Shown piece by piece: positions 1 through 11,300 of a stretch of DNA of 64,000 nucleotides. The position numbers and the translations under genes are program-made. This DNA comes from Phytophthora colocasiae. Its lineage: Eukaryota; Oomycota; Peronosporomycetes; Peronosporales; Peronosporaceae. Numbering within the stretch: the stretch's first letter is position 1; every line of letters starts with the position of its first letter. The stretch lies in contig JAGKQI010000086.1 of NCBI GenBank assembly GCA_018806915.1, positions 372,001 through 436,000 on the forward strand. Reading direction: 5' to 3'. The notes under the pieces were generated by a model that saw only the letters and a program-made list of their open reading frames with translations, did no database searches and had not been told where the DNA came from.

Positions 1-2155
1 CAAAGAATCGAAGTGCTCGCTGATGATTAATGGCTGGGCACAAGATGCACTGACGCCTACCCGAGGCGTTAAGCAGGGAGATCCATTATCTCCATATCTG
101 TTTGCACTCTCGTTAGAACCCCTTGGAAATATGTTGAGATCACACAGGAGTCTGGGAGTTCCGATAGATTCCTCACTGACCATTCCGGTGGCGTTTTTTG
201 CGGATGACACAGTGTTGTTTTCGAAGGGAAAGCCGCAGCTAGAAGACCAACTGATGCTAGTGGACTGCTACTGTGAAGGATCCGGTGCTCAGCTGAACCA
301 CTCTAAAAGCGTGATAATGAGCTTGAATAACAGGCGATCGGCTCCAAAACTACCTCCTCTTCGCTCAATATCACCAGATGAAACAGTTCGTTATCTTGGA
401 ATTCCATTTGGAAATTCAGACGTCTCCACTTCACTTGCGACCCAACTGGATAAAAAGCTGCTTACACGCCTTCAATTATGGCAAGGACGAGCTCGAACGT
501 TACTTGGACGTCGATTAATTGTACAGGCATTAATACTTTCTCTACTATGGTATTTCACAGCAAATGTAACAATCCCGCCTCGCTTTCTTGTTCGGTGGCA
601 AGGAATTGTGAACCGTTACGTGCTGTACAATCGAGTGAGTGCCGGGAAAACTGGAGTCAGTGTCGTCCAGAAAGGCCTTGCAGTACGACCAAAGGAAGCC
701 GATGGGATAGGAGTGCCAGACGTGAAAATGATTATCCAGCGTCAACATTTCCAAGCTTTACAAAACTTCGTGTTAACAATAAGCGCTCAGCCTGAAGATG
801 ATGAGAATGTGTGGTATCGCCCAATGCTAGCTATGCTCAGACTACGATATGGTTGCTTTTCACGCCTTCGTTCAAGTGATTTTCTGATTCAAGATCCTCC
901 GAAGCCAGCGGGATGGAAAGCATCGATGCTGCCGTTATGGTGGAGACATACCCTGTGGGAATGGAAACGAATTCAGTGGCCAGATCGAACGTTGCTGTTC
1001 AATAGAATACGAGAGCTACAATTCGCACTGTTTAGCCCAATTTGGTGGAGCACAATGCCAGAGTTTCACGTTTTGAAAGAGCATGGGACTGAAAGAATCT
1101 TGAAACCTTTGGGATCAGGCCCGATAAAACTTCGAAACCTGTGCCGAACACTGGCGAAAAACGAATTTTTTTGCTTTGCAAATTTTCTGGACGAAAACCG
1201 CAATTGGCCAACGTCTACGGCCTTTTTCAGCAAGGTTTAGACAGCTCTGAGGGTAACAGTTAGATCCAGAATAGTTCCACATGATATTTTCCTGCTCTAT
1301 CGACAATTGACTCAAGTATTTCGTCGAGTACTTCCAAACTCGCGAGATGGTGGAATTCAAGCTATCGAATATTCACTTGCGCCGCCCGTTTTCGGGATGG
1401 CTGTCGCTGCCTCAGATCCTACAGAGCACACAGTTCGGTTTTTCCCTGGATTGCGGACTCATGATTGGAGTAAACTTCTTCAAAAAGTACCTGAATTGAT
1501 GCATCATCCGCTAGAGGATTTGGGATGTCCTCGGCAACGAATACATCAAACGTTGTCCAGCTTACTATCGCTCCGAGGTTTCTTACTTCCTGTGGTGCAT
1601 GATGTGATGTTGCGATTGTATTTCGGAGACTTAATTGTGGGCTCACGATTATATTTCCTGAAATCACTCAATCCGACAATTCAAGAATGTGTGCGTTCAA
1701 GTTGCCACTCGATTGAAACAGTTGAGCATTGTTTTTTTGCGTGTCCAACATTGGCTTCAACGTGGCTCCTAATATGGACTCCATGGAAATGTTTCTTTCG
1801 ATCGTCATTGACTTGGCGATTGTTGCTTTTTCCGCAGCCTCGTGATATTCAAAGCGCCTGGAGGAGGAACCAAAAAGTACTTCTTATATTGTGGAAAGTT
1901 CAAACAGCTATTGTTTTTCATGCGGTTTGGAGACTTCGGAACGATATTTACTTCCGTCAAACATTAGCTCAAACGCCAAAGATCGCCAACCTGCAAAATT
2001 CCTTCAAGAAGCACTGCCAATTTATCTACCATCACGCGATGGAACTAGATTGTGATCGATCTGCTCTGGAGAAGCTGACCCGAAAACTGGGGTTTGAATC
2101 AACGACGGATATAATCCCTGAAAGGACAAACGACATCTGGATTCCGCAGGTTTAG
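1..2155 (+). pseudogene. LINE (L1-like non-LTR retrotransposon) reverse transcriptase, 3' part
   Basis: The protein would copy element RNA into DNA at a nicked target. The window opens inside it, so the start is missing. The RT motif GVKQGDPLSPYLF lies at about 65-103 and the catalytic FADD box at about 197-208. The same frame continues to 2155 but holds one in-frame TAG at 1238-1240. The end of the frame has a cysteine/histidine cluster (CHSIETVEHCFFACP, about 1703-1747), which fits the zinc-binding tail of LINE reverse transcriptases. Family assignment rests on RT motifs and this tail. I see no poly-A tail after the stop. The single TAG means this copy is probably inactive. Confidence 0.85.
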
Positions 2156-2399
2156 TGTAGTTTTGGAATCTTGAGATAGAATCACACAGATGAGAAATCC
2201 GCTAACTAGTTAATCAACTCATTTTCTTCTTCTTGTCGCCGTATCAAGCTGTCGTAACACCACAGTCCGGAAGGGGGTAACGAATCTGTAAAATACCAAT
2301 GCACAAGAGATGAAATGAAACCCATCCATGCCAAATGTAATTCGTGCCACTTAGCTCACACAACCTAGCTAGCACTCCATCCCTTATCAAGTCTCGCAT
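2156..2399. other. Spacer between LINE and CRN gene
   Basis: This stretch holds the LINE 3' tail and the 3' flank of the minus-strand CRN gene. I see no open frame, poly-A tail or clear target-site duplication that would fix the LINE end. Confidence 0.4.
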
Positions 2400-4867
2400 C
2401 TAGCCATCAAATTCCACTTCTGCTTTCTCGATGATGCCTTCCAGTGCCGTCTGAAGAGCTTCGTCTTTGCTGTCGTGGATGCCAAAAAACTTTGCACGCA
2501 GTTCCGACGTCGACAAATTCAGCAGAATGACCTCGTGTACATGAGGAAAACTGTACACGTAAGCGTCACTGGGATAGACGGCCGAGTGACCACCACCCTC
2601 TTCACCAAAGTTCTTTTTGAGGACGTCCGAATAAGTCGTTGAGCACACAATCAGGACGTTTAGTCGGTCGTCAGAGGTGCTGAACATCCTGTTGAATATC
2701 TCGATCTCCTTTGTCAACATCTTCTCCGTGAATGATGTGCCTGGCTTATACGTTTTAACTGCAAGGCCGACCGTCAACGTAGTGTTCTTCGTCAACGTAG
2801 TGTTCTCGATTTGTGTCATCAGGATGGCGTCTGCCGATGCTGACTTCGGAAGAGGTTTCAGATTCAAACGGTGGTCATTCTCAAGAACATAGTCGATCAA
2901 AGTCAACAAAGTCGGCCACTTGTCTGGAGACGCTGTCGATGAGTTAAGTGTTGGATTTGAGCTCCCGTTCTTCGCAATTTTTGGCAATGGTAGGGGGCAA
3001 CCTTCAGAGAACTGCACCCCACTGCACCTCCCAAACTCCTGCTGCTCAGTAAAAAAACCGGGAAGTGTATCTTTTGGACATCCGTGTGACTTCATGTTCT
3101 GCTTGTCAAAGAGTTCTTGGAAACGCTTCAAACAAACCCATTCAAAAACAGCGGGGTAATCAAGCGATACTTTGCTCTTCGCGACTTTGAGAAGATATTC
3201 CCTCAGTGGGTAGAGGAAAGCTAAAATCATTTGTTGGATAAACGGTGGCAAATACAGCGTTGCCTTACCCAATGTTCCTTCCCACGCAATACCAACGCCG
3301 TAGGCAATGGTGTCGTAGGAGACCTTCTTGCCTCCATCGTCTTCCCAGGTGTCTGTCATGTTGACAGGTACCGAATCCATTGCAGATGACATCATCGTTT
3401 CAAGGGGCTCAGCATAACTCGCTATGCGTTTGGAAAATTCGACCCAGTCAATGTAGCTAGGCATATCAATCTCACTGTAGTGGACCAGATCATCATAGGA
3501 GCGACACTTTTGAAATGCTGCGAGCAACGATCGTGGATGACCAAGTGTTACGTCGAACAGATTATGGGCAACCTCGGCCACTTGTTCAGCGTTCAGATCG
3601 AAGTGCTGCTGGATAGTTTTCTTGTCGAATTCGTCAACGAGCGTCTTCTTAATAATGTCCGCAATCGCCTCCCATGGAAGGCGATGAAGGCTGAGCCGGA
3701 AAAATTTGAACCGGCTCGCCTGAATGTCGTCTAGCCCCGGCTCCGGTCTTAAACCCACATAGCTGAGAAATGAAGCGCGGCCAGCAAGGAGGAAAAACAC
3801 CTTCGGTATCGGCAGCCATTTTACGAGAACCACGCGACAAAATTCCATGAATAGTTCTCGCTGACCAAACTTATCAAAATTCTTGCCTTCAAATCCACGA
3901 CCAATCTCGTCCAACACGATGAAGAGTGGGCCAACTTCTGCAGTCAACTTCTCCAACACCTCTCCAGATGACTGCATCTTTCCCACAGAACCTTCACTGA
4001 GAGCGTCAGGCCTGCCTTGGAGTTTGTGATCGAAATAACGGCAAATGAGCCTAACAATTCTCTTGTCCATCTCATTTTCATCTTGCGGGTCATCAGGCAC
4101 GAGGCACTCACATAGCACTGGCATAAACCCTTCTGGGTTTGTAAATTTCTCTGGATTTGCGTCCACTTTAGCTTGCCATATTTCGCGGCATTTCCGAACG
4201 TAATTTTGACCAAACGTGGACTTCCCGAGGCCAAAGACGTTGTCAATGAGAGGGATTTCCCACTGGGCACCCGTTTCTTGCAGTGGACGATTGAACTTCT
4301 TCTTGTTGATGGAGGTAAGCTGGTCCATCGCGAGACCACGGTTCACAAAGAACATTTTATCATCGTCGAGAAAAAACGTTGGCTCCTTTTCCACCCACTT
4401 CCATTTAGGTGTGTCAGCTCTTTGCTTCTTTCTCAAACTCTGCAAGTCCTCTTGATCCATCTCCAGCATTCTTCTTCTCACTCCTAGCGAAGACGCCTGC
4501 ACCTTCACCAGTACGTTCACAGGACCATCTCCTATCACAGCTTTCTGCCTTTCCTCATCGGTTCGTTTCAGTTGCGACGCTGATAGTCCAGTATCCGCAA
4601 GAGCAGCCCCTGCATAAAGTAGCATCAATCCATCCGTATCCATCCCCCCGTTCCGAACTTGGTTCTCCGTGAGTAGCCATACTTTATCGTCCTTGTTCTT
4701 CTTCGTGAGAAAGAGCTCCAGGCTACAGCATCGACACCCCTCAAGTCGTTCTCATGCCTTTCCATAATTTTCTCCTTCAAGTGCCCAACCAAATCGCCTT
4801 CGTTGAGCTCGACGAAGAAAGCGCTTCCTTTGTCCCCCACAAACGCGCAGGCTATTAGCACAACCAT
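2400..4867 (-). pseudogene. Crinkler (CRN) family effector, one frameshift after the N-terminal domain
   Basis: CRN proteins of oomycetes are secreted or translocated effectors that act in the host nucleus. The chosen start is the ATG at 4867, opening an N-terminal ubiquitin-like header (MVVLIACAFVGDKGSAF). The LxLFLxK motif appears as LELFLTK at 4721-4701, but in another frame. One base appears to be missing near 4722-4726, so the header and the rest are out of frame. The downstream frame runs open for about 774 codons to 2400. It shows a Walker A-like GLGKST (about residues 138-143 counted from the ATG at 4643) and a Walker B-like FIVLDE (about 241-246). There is an AGRASFLSYVG stretch further on, and a C-terminal segment that may be nuclease-like. 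VNVLVKV at about residues 42-48 sits where the CRN HVLVxxP motif usually lies. Known for the family: modular header plus NTPase/nuclease-type C-termini. Inferred: inactive allele or young pseudogene; a sequencing error could also explain a single-base shift. Confidence 0.82.
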
Positions 4868-5238
4868 TCTCTTTTGCAGTCGGTGGAAATTTTCGGAATA
4901 AGAATACTTTGTCCAAGTCTCATGTCGGTATTGTACCGGTATGTGCTCGGTACAATACCTAGAGTGGCAAAAATACCGGTATTCATAACTCGGTATCGTA
5001 CTTAAGAAGTGCTTTTGCGTGAAAAAAAAAAAAAACGGTCCCTGGCGTTTCCGCTTGGTCCACACGTGATTTGAGGTTGCGCATTTTTGTTTTCACATTT
5101 TTACATCTTTTTGTAAAAATGATTTTATACGGCATTAAAAACATTTTTGCAAAGCCTTTTCACATTGTTGACGTATTGAAGCTACGCTACATCATCGCTG
5201 CTGCTGCCTGCATTTGTGAAGTGATCTACAACGCTCAC
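4868..5238. other. CRN upstream region with an inverted repeat and an A-run
   Basis: This is the 5' flank of the CRN gene, read on the minus strand. It holds a perfect 12-bp inverted repeat at 4927-4938 and 4948-4959, and a run of A at about 5022-5034. I see no confident TATA box, initiator or other gene here. Confidence 0.4.
4927..4959. repeat. 12-bp perfect inverted repeat upstream of CRN
   Basis: GGTATTGTACCG at 4927-4938 is the exact reverse complement of 4948-4959, with a 9-base loop. It lies about 60-90 bp upstream of the CRN start codon on the minus strand. Function unknown; it could be a factor-binding palindrome or a small repeat. Confidence 0.6.
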
Positions 5239-5560
5239 ATGGACCTACTGCCTGGCTTGCAGGACGCACCAGCCCTGGCCAAGCGTGGACGCCCTCCAAG
5301 TGCCCTCAGCACAAACTTTTACCGTTTAAACGAGCGGTGCAGCAAGACCATGTGGTGGACAGTGTGTAAATACTGCTACGCGGCTCATGTTCAGGACTGA
5401 GCGACGATACCGTTCCCTACACATGTCCATGGACGCAAAGAAGCCTGGCAAAGGCACTTGTCAGACTGCTCATACTATTCAGGGGCCACAGGGAACATGT
5501 TTCAAAGCGAGCAGAGTGCTAACATGAATCAGCACGATGGTGCCAACAAACAACAGTGCA

Positions 5561-5852
5561 CGTCGCCACCGGAATTTACTTCTGCAGAAAAAAAATGATG
5601 TTTTGGCGTTTGTTGCTGGAATGTAACGGGGTTACACGTACAAGTGGATACACCACTTGTAACTCTAACAGTTGTGATAACTGTTAGAGGTTGGAAAGGG
5701 ACCAGTCCACGTCGCCACCGGAATTTACTTCTGCAGAAAAAAATGATGTTTTGGCGTTTGTTGCTGGAATGTAACGGTGTTACACGTACAAGTGGATACA
5801 CCACTTGTAACTCTAACAGTTGTGATAACTGTTAGAGGTTGGAAAGGGACCT
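5561..5852 (+). repeat. Tandem duplication (about 149 bp) spanning an LTR edge
   Basis: The segment beginning CGTCGCCACCGG at 5561 recurs at 5710. Each copy holds the transposase remnant, the target site TGGAA and the first 80 or so bases of the family-C LTR. The copies differ by one A in the A-run and a few substitutions. The duplication therefore happened after the LTR inserted. Confidence 0.85.
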
Positions 5853-6227
5853 CAAACCTTGGTGTGCTGTACACACCATTGGCTACATGGGCGAACCACA
5901 TCATTGGGTGGTTCGTATGCATTTGTGCATGTTATTGGTAGAAAGTAAGGGATTTCTACCAATCACGGAGAAGAGTTTCTGCCATCCACACATTGACAGT
6001 TCCTTTAGAAATAGATTAAACAGTTTTAGGAGGTCCATAATTGGCTTGTGCCAAATTCAATAACAGTTCTCATTTTTACGGTTTTTTGCAGTTAATTTAG
6101 TTTTATTTGATTTAATTATACTTATTTAAATAAGTATACTTAAATTAAGTCTATTCTACTTGCACGCTTCCTCATACACGTAAGCGGACGTGTACGCCAC
6201 CTAATAGGTCTAGGTAGACCTATTACA
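5770..6227 (+). repeat. Solo LTR of family C (458 bp)
   Basis: It starts TGTAACGG and ends TTACA, and is flanked by TGGAA on both sides (5765-5769 and 6228-6232), a 5-bp target-site duplication. It is clearly homologous over its full length to the two LTRs at 48343-48802 and 55500-55959. No internal element DNA remains, so it is a solo LTR left by LTR-LTR recombination. Confidence 0.9.
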
Positions 6228-6441
6228 TGGAATATCAAGCTGAAGCATTGCTGCCTGACTCATTTGTGGAGCTGATGTCATTGAGACGTTTGTTAGTATT
6301 TTTGAATGTTCGTTGTGGAGGTATCGGAGCTATTCCGCACCGCCACGCCTTGAGCGGTATAGTGCTCAACCAATTCGCCGGGATGCATTCGATGGAACAA
6401 CGTGACAGGGTTCGAGCAATTCAGAATCGAAGTGGTGGAAG

Positions 6442-7690
6442 TGTGGTGGAGCAGATCTGCCGAAATCTCGTTAAGGCAGGTCTCGATCACCACTTGCGCC
6501 AAGACACCGACTAACGGCGCGCACCACCCTCTAGTTTAGAGGGAAAATATAAACCAATACAAATCGGCTATATATAACAGTCTACCTTGCACTCTGAAAA
6601 CGACTGTCTAGTTTCCAGAGCCTGTCCAAACGAGCAATATGAAATGGGCTACCGCTAGAGACAAAACAAACGACCCAACTAGGATATGGAATAGGCGGGT
6701 CCTTTCAGGTCTCTACGTTACCTGATCTCCACCTAAGGGGATTGAATTTGGTGGAGATCACACGACGCACGTAATGACGTAGTGGCTTGGATACCTCTCA
6801 AGCGGACTTGTGCAGTAGCAAGCAAATTGAACTCTGTTTATCGTTTATCTTCCTCATAACTATCATATATCTCTGGTAACTCTCTTCTTCTTGTCGTCTT
6901 TTGCGTCCTTTGAGCAGTCAGTCTTCATATGTCAGGTACACTTGGCTCTTGTATATATAAGATATCTTGACTTGATCTCAGTATGTAGTCTGTGCAGCCG
7001 ATCTTGATGGGTTAACAGGTAGAGACGTCATTACGGGGGATGTGCAGGTCGGTAATCACTTGAATGCGTGACTTGAACTTGGGTTCACTTGGTTTTAGTA
7101 TGGTCTTGGATCTTCGGTGGTTTCAGAGTCTGCATCCTGGTTTTGAGAGTCTGATGTCACTTGCTTTTCAGAGTCTTGGTTACTCAGAGTTAGAGATATC
7201 AGAGTTTTGAGTATGAAACCAGAGTACGGAGCACTAATGCTTCAACGTACATGAAGATCTTGAGAGTTGCGCGGGTGCGCGGCGTCCGGCGCGCGATACT
7301 TGGTCTCTGCGGGTATATATTGTGAATCCTTGAACCATCCATCGTCGCGCTGGACAGTAACGGGATGAGGTCTCTCAGAGATACGTTCTTCTGAGAGACT
7401 TTCCGCCAGAACTTAGGCACTCATCGTCGGGGAAAGTCCGGTGACCAGACAGAGTGTAGTTGACCTTCAGAGTTGTGCACACTCTGAAGTACACTTCTGG
7501 TCCTTTGGGCCCCTTTACAGTCAGGCGAAGGTTTATCCACAATCTTCCACAGATGTTGCACGGGTGCGGCCGCGTCCCAAAGTCCCTTTCGCTTATAACC
7601 CACTGTGTGTAGTTTCACCTTGTGTACCCGTCGGTAGGCGGGTTACGCTCTTCCAGGTGACTTCTGAAGGTGTCCTGTAGGTCGGAAGAA
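6442..7690 (-). repeat. D-family LTR (D0), split by an inverted A-family LTR piece
   Basis: 6442-6517 and about 7605-7690 match the D1 LTR at 13028-13102 and about 13139-13230. Shared anchors are TGTGGTGGAGC, CACTTGCGCC and ACACCGACTAACGG, then CACCTTGTGTACCCGTCGG and CTCTTCCAGGTGACTTC. Orientation matches D1, i.e. minus. The middle is replaced by an inverted A-family LTR fragment, and A1 inserts at 7691. Confidence 0.65.
6518..7604 (-). repeat. Inverted core fragment of an A-family LTR
   Basis: This stretch is the reverse complement of the middle of the A-family LTR (compare 25490-26560). Recognisable pieces are GCTACCGCTAGAGACAAAAC and the PPT-distal block with AGTCAGGCGAAGG. Both LTR ends are missing. 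It contains no gene; open frames on either strand are shadows of the LTR. Confidence 0.8.
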
Positions 7691-8241
7691 TGACATGATG
7701 TTATTTCCGATTTTCGAGCGACAGGTGGATATTACGTTACGATGTGATTGGTTATACTACTCATCAGTAGTTGACCTCACCGTTCAAGGGCCTAGAAAGA
7801 ATAATAACGGCTGTATATATTTGTATATTTTCGAACTCTGTATATTGGTTGTTTATCTCTGAACGTCAGGTATCTCGGTTCTGGATTTGTGATATTCAGA
7901 CACCGATTTCAGACTTTCTCTGGTATATTAATCTCTTTTCGACCGCCGACTTCCTGGAAACCATCTCGGTTCCCAGAGATTCCGACTCCCGAACGCTCCT
8001 GGAAGGATTCCCTGAATTCCGACACCAGACTCCAAGGGAACCCCAACTTCTTTTCACAATACATTCTCAGACTCCGGCGAGGGTCATATTTCTGAAGACA
8101 ACGAACCCACGAGGATACCGCAAGGTACCACACGCCAACCTACCGTTGTACGGCTCTGAAAACCCCTTTTCAGTAGTCGTATAACTAGGGTTCACTATAC
8201 GCCCCCTGCTCCGCGACCAAAGTTTCACCGACTTCGCGACA
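7691..8241 (+). repeat. A1 5' LTR, internally deleted
   Basis: It starts TGACATGATG, aligns to the start of the A3 LTR, then jumps near 7760 to the last third of the family LTR. It ends CTTCGCGACA just before the primer site. Open frames inside it are LTR sequence and not genes. Confidence 0.75.
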
Positions 8242-8243
8242 AC

Positions 8244-8261
8244 TGGTGCGCGTGCCCGGAT
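8244..8261 (+). other. Primer-binding site of A1
   Basis: TGGTGCGCGTGCCCGGAT, two bases after the LTR, is complementary to a tRNA 3' end ending in CCA. The same 18 bases follow the LTR of A2 and B1, and the first 16 follow that of A3. Confidence 0.85.
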
Positions 8262-8334
8262 CTTTGGAATCGTGATATCACCGGATTTGAGAATACAAGA
8301 AGAGAAAGTTTCCTGTCAAGCGTCTATATTCAAG

Positions 8335-11300
8335 ATGGCTACACCAGGATCTACGAGAGGAGGACGCCGTGGTCGTGGTCGGAGTACTCCGACACGTCAG
8401 TCCAAGCGTCTACAAGGTCTATCGCCTGAGGAGCAACCAGACTTGGATGCCATCCAGAAGGCGGCCCGCGAGAAGAGGAAGGCTGCGCGAGAGAAGAAGG
8501 CAGCCGAGAGTGTGAACGTCCCAGAACCGGCGGTTGAAGACCAGCCTGCTGCGGAAACAGAAGCCCAGGTGACATTTGTTGTCTCTGGTGAACAAGGTTC
8601 TGAAGGCCCGTCAGAAGTCGAAGTTTCTGGTGACGAGGTGACCACTGCCCGTGAGGGTGGTGATGAGGCGTCTGAGGGAGGCGCCGATTTCATTGAGTCC
8701 CCGGAGGTGATCGATCTGCGTTCAGAGTCGGCAACTTCCGGGCAGTCCGTGGATGAGGTGAAACCAGAATCCGGACTCTCTGAAGAACATGTTCCGCAGT
8801 CCCCAAAGTCCGAAGACACACTAATGTCTGATGACATGGCGATCAAGTCCGAAGAGTCTCTGAAGACACCGTCTGATGAGTCTGGGAGGGCTGATTCGCT
8901 TGACGGGGAACGAGCCCTGAGGTATGTGCGTCGTGAGTTACGCCGTTGGAGAGATATGGATACAGGCAAGGTCGTCCCGCCAAGCATCGAGTATACGTGG
9001 CCGACAATGAAGCCTAATGCTGATGCTTTCCAGAAAGCTGCTGCAGCGACCGGCGACTATATCAAGTGGCGATGTTCCTCCGTCTTCCCTGAAGATGTGT
9101 GGATTTCAGAGTTTCACGTGAGGCGTCACAGTTTTGGTAGGATCCAGGATCTTTCCTATGTCGAGATCCCGATGAGCACGTTGACAGCACCAGAGTGTGT
9201 GGCAATTCTTCAAACAATGTTGTACGAGGCGGGTTTTGAATTCCGGAACCTCCTCCCGACATGGTCCCAGACGCAAGCGTCAGCTGTCTTCGAATCCCAA
9301 GTACGCAGTGTGGCGTCCGAACTTCAGAGTCGACTCGCAGTGGAATTGGTTGAGTGGGCCACAGTGACCGCCAGGTTACAAGTGAGCCGACTCCCATAAG
9401 ACATGAAACGAGAAGACACAACAAGCCAAGATGAAGCGGACAGTGTATTACCTGACAAGGATGCTGACCTACAAGGACGACGACTGATCATGCGACTCCG
9501 GGTGACCGGACTCCGAGTGACGCACAGTTCTGATGGTTCCAGCAGTGACGAGCCACCGCAGTCCAAGCGCTTACAGCAGAGACCGCCGCGCCCACAAGTC
9601 CTGTCAACACCGTCAGCCTTATCAACGCCGTCGCTGTCTTCACTGCCGCAGTACGAGAGTCGTTCTGATAACACGCGACCGGACTCTGAAAACCTGATGT
9701 CTGAAGATCATAGCCCTTCTCAGACTCAGATGTCGGACGTGCCAGTTCCCAGTGTCATTGGGACCTCGGATGACCAGTCGTCGGGATTCCAGACTTCACG
9801 CGGGAGCTCTACGGGACTCGTCCTTGATGTCCATGAGTCGAGGGGCGGTATCACATATGTTGCTGTCCACAGGAAGTCTGACGTTAATCGCTCAAGGCGT
9901 TGATGCGGGAGGAACAGTCTCTGAAGGCATGGGGATCCAAGTGACGCGAACGCTGCTATCGGTGAAACCAGAGCTCGAAGATGTCGACATGCCGGAAGAG
10001 AAACCAGAGGTGTCGGACGCGAAGTCTGGAAACCAGGCGTCTGTCGGAAGTTCTTCACGGGATTTCAGGCAGTTGACTCCGGAGGTTCCACCTGTATCTG
10101 CCTCCACTCGGAGCGAAAGCCACCAGAGCCACCGCCAAAGTGTGAAGAGTGAAGACCTCCTAGAACCACCGTCCCGACGCTTGAGTTCCATCGCGTCGTG
10201 TCGTACGAAGTCTGAAGCTCGAAGTTCTCAGAGATCAGGACCTGCCCAGATCGAGTTGAACGTCATGAGGCAGCAGCAGGAGTGGCAAAGCCGGATGGAG
10301 CAAGCACAGATGGAGTTCTTGGCCCGAGAACGCTTGGAGTCCATGGAACGTGACCGCCGTCGGGAACAACGTGACTTGGAGGAGGCAAGACGCGAGATTC
10401 AGACGCTCACTAAGCGCTTGTTGAAGTCAGAAAACGCGAGGCTGGAAGCTGAGAGACGCGCCGACGACGCCGAAGAACGCAGAAGTCTGGTATCTGAGAG
10501 CAAACTCAGGAATCACAGCGCGGCCGAGTTGGAAACTCTGAAAGTGGAGCTCCGGAACTCTGAAAACCAACGTCTGGAATCAGAGTTTGCTGAACGCTGG
10601 CGACAAAGAGAGGCTGAGACCGAAGCCGAACGTGCGCGTGCGACTGATGAGATGAAACGAGACTGGATTTCTCAGATGGAAGTCTTACAGCAGCGAATGA
10701 AAGTCATGGAAGCCGAGCGCGACAGGGAGAAAGAAAGTTCTCAGAACATGCAACGCTTCCAAGCCGGTCAGTTGAGAAACCTTCCAGCGACATTATCCCA
10801 AGTTCAAGAGGCGCGAAGGGTCGGTCACCCTGATTCAGCAACTGCAAACCGGGTGTTCAGTACCGGGAACCCTGAAGTTGCAACTATGCACCCAGTATCA
10901 GGGTCGGAAATCAGAAGTGACGCAAGTAGGGTTGGGGTTGAACCCATGTCACATTCGCCGGTCCTCAAGACGGAATCCCGAGAGGTTGCGACCTTCCAGC
11001 AAGCAGCCCCTGCACGAAGCACGGGGACGAAGCGAGTGAAGACTGAAAGGAATGGCGTCACTACTACTGCTACGGCCACCCAGGTGACTCAAGTGACCCC
11101 GGTGACAGAGGCCAAGGGTGATACTAGACGTGCGCCTACTCCGAGACGAGATCCACCTCAGAAAACAGAGGCTAGACGGTCTAATGGAGACCGGAGAGCG
11201 TCTCGCAGAGGGAAACGCCATGGTAGAACGCCCGACTCTGGCGGGGACTCTGATGACTCGAGCTCAGACTCTGCGAGCTCGTCATCAGAAAACTCGGAAC

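Larger units (their letters stand above)
5239..6441 (+). pseudogene. BED-type zinc-finger, hAT-like transposase N-terminal remnant
   Basis: The frame from the ATG at 5239 has the repeat-like start LAKRGRPPSALSTNFYRL and a CKYC pair. After an in-frame TGA (5398-5400) the same frame continues with HGRKEAWQRHLSDC, so the CxxC...HxxxxC pattern of a BED finger is visible. The frame carries on to about 5590, where the family-C LTR sits. After the LTR, from 6228, a second frame continues with LSGIVLNQFAGMHSMEQR. That resembles the conserved block before the catalytic core of hAT-type transposases as I know them. The remnant ends at 6441, where a D-family LTR begins. It is broken by a nonsense codon, a frameshift around the A-run at 5586-5594, a tandem duplication and two insertions. 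The hAT assignment is from motif memory only. Confidence 0.5.

Noticed and set aside
7771..8184. Open frames within the A-family LTRs (also 26761-26985 and 59059-59283)
   Set aside because: They lie wholly in LTR sequence, differ between copies by shifts, and have no recognisable domain.
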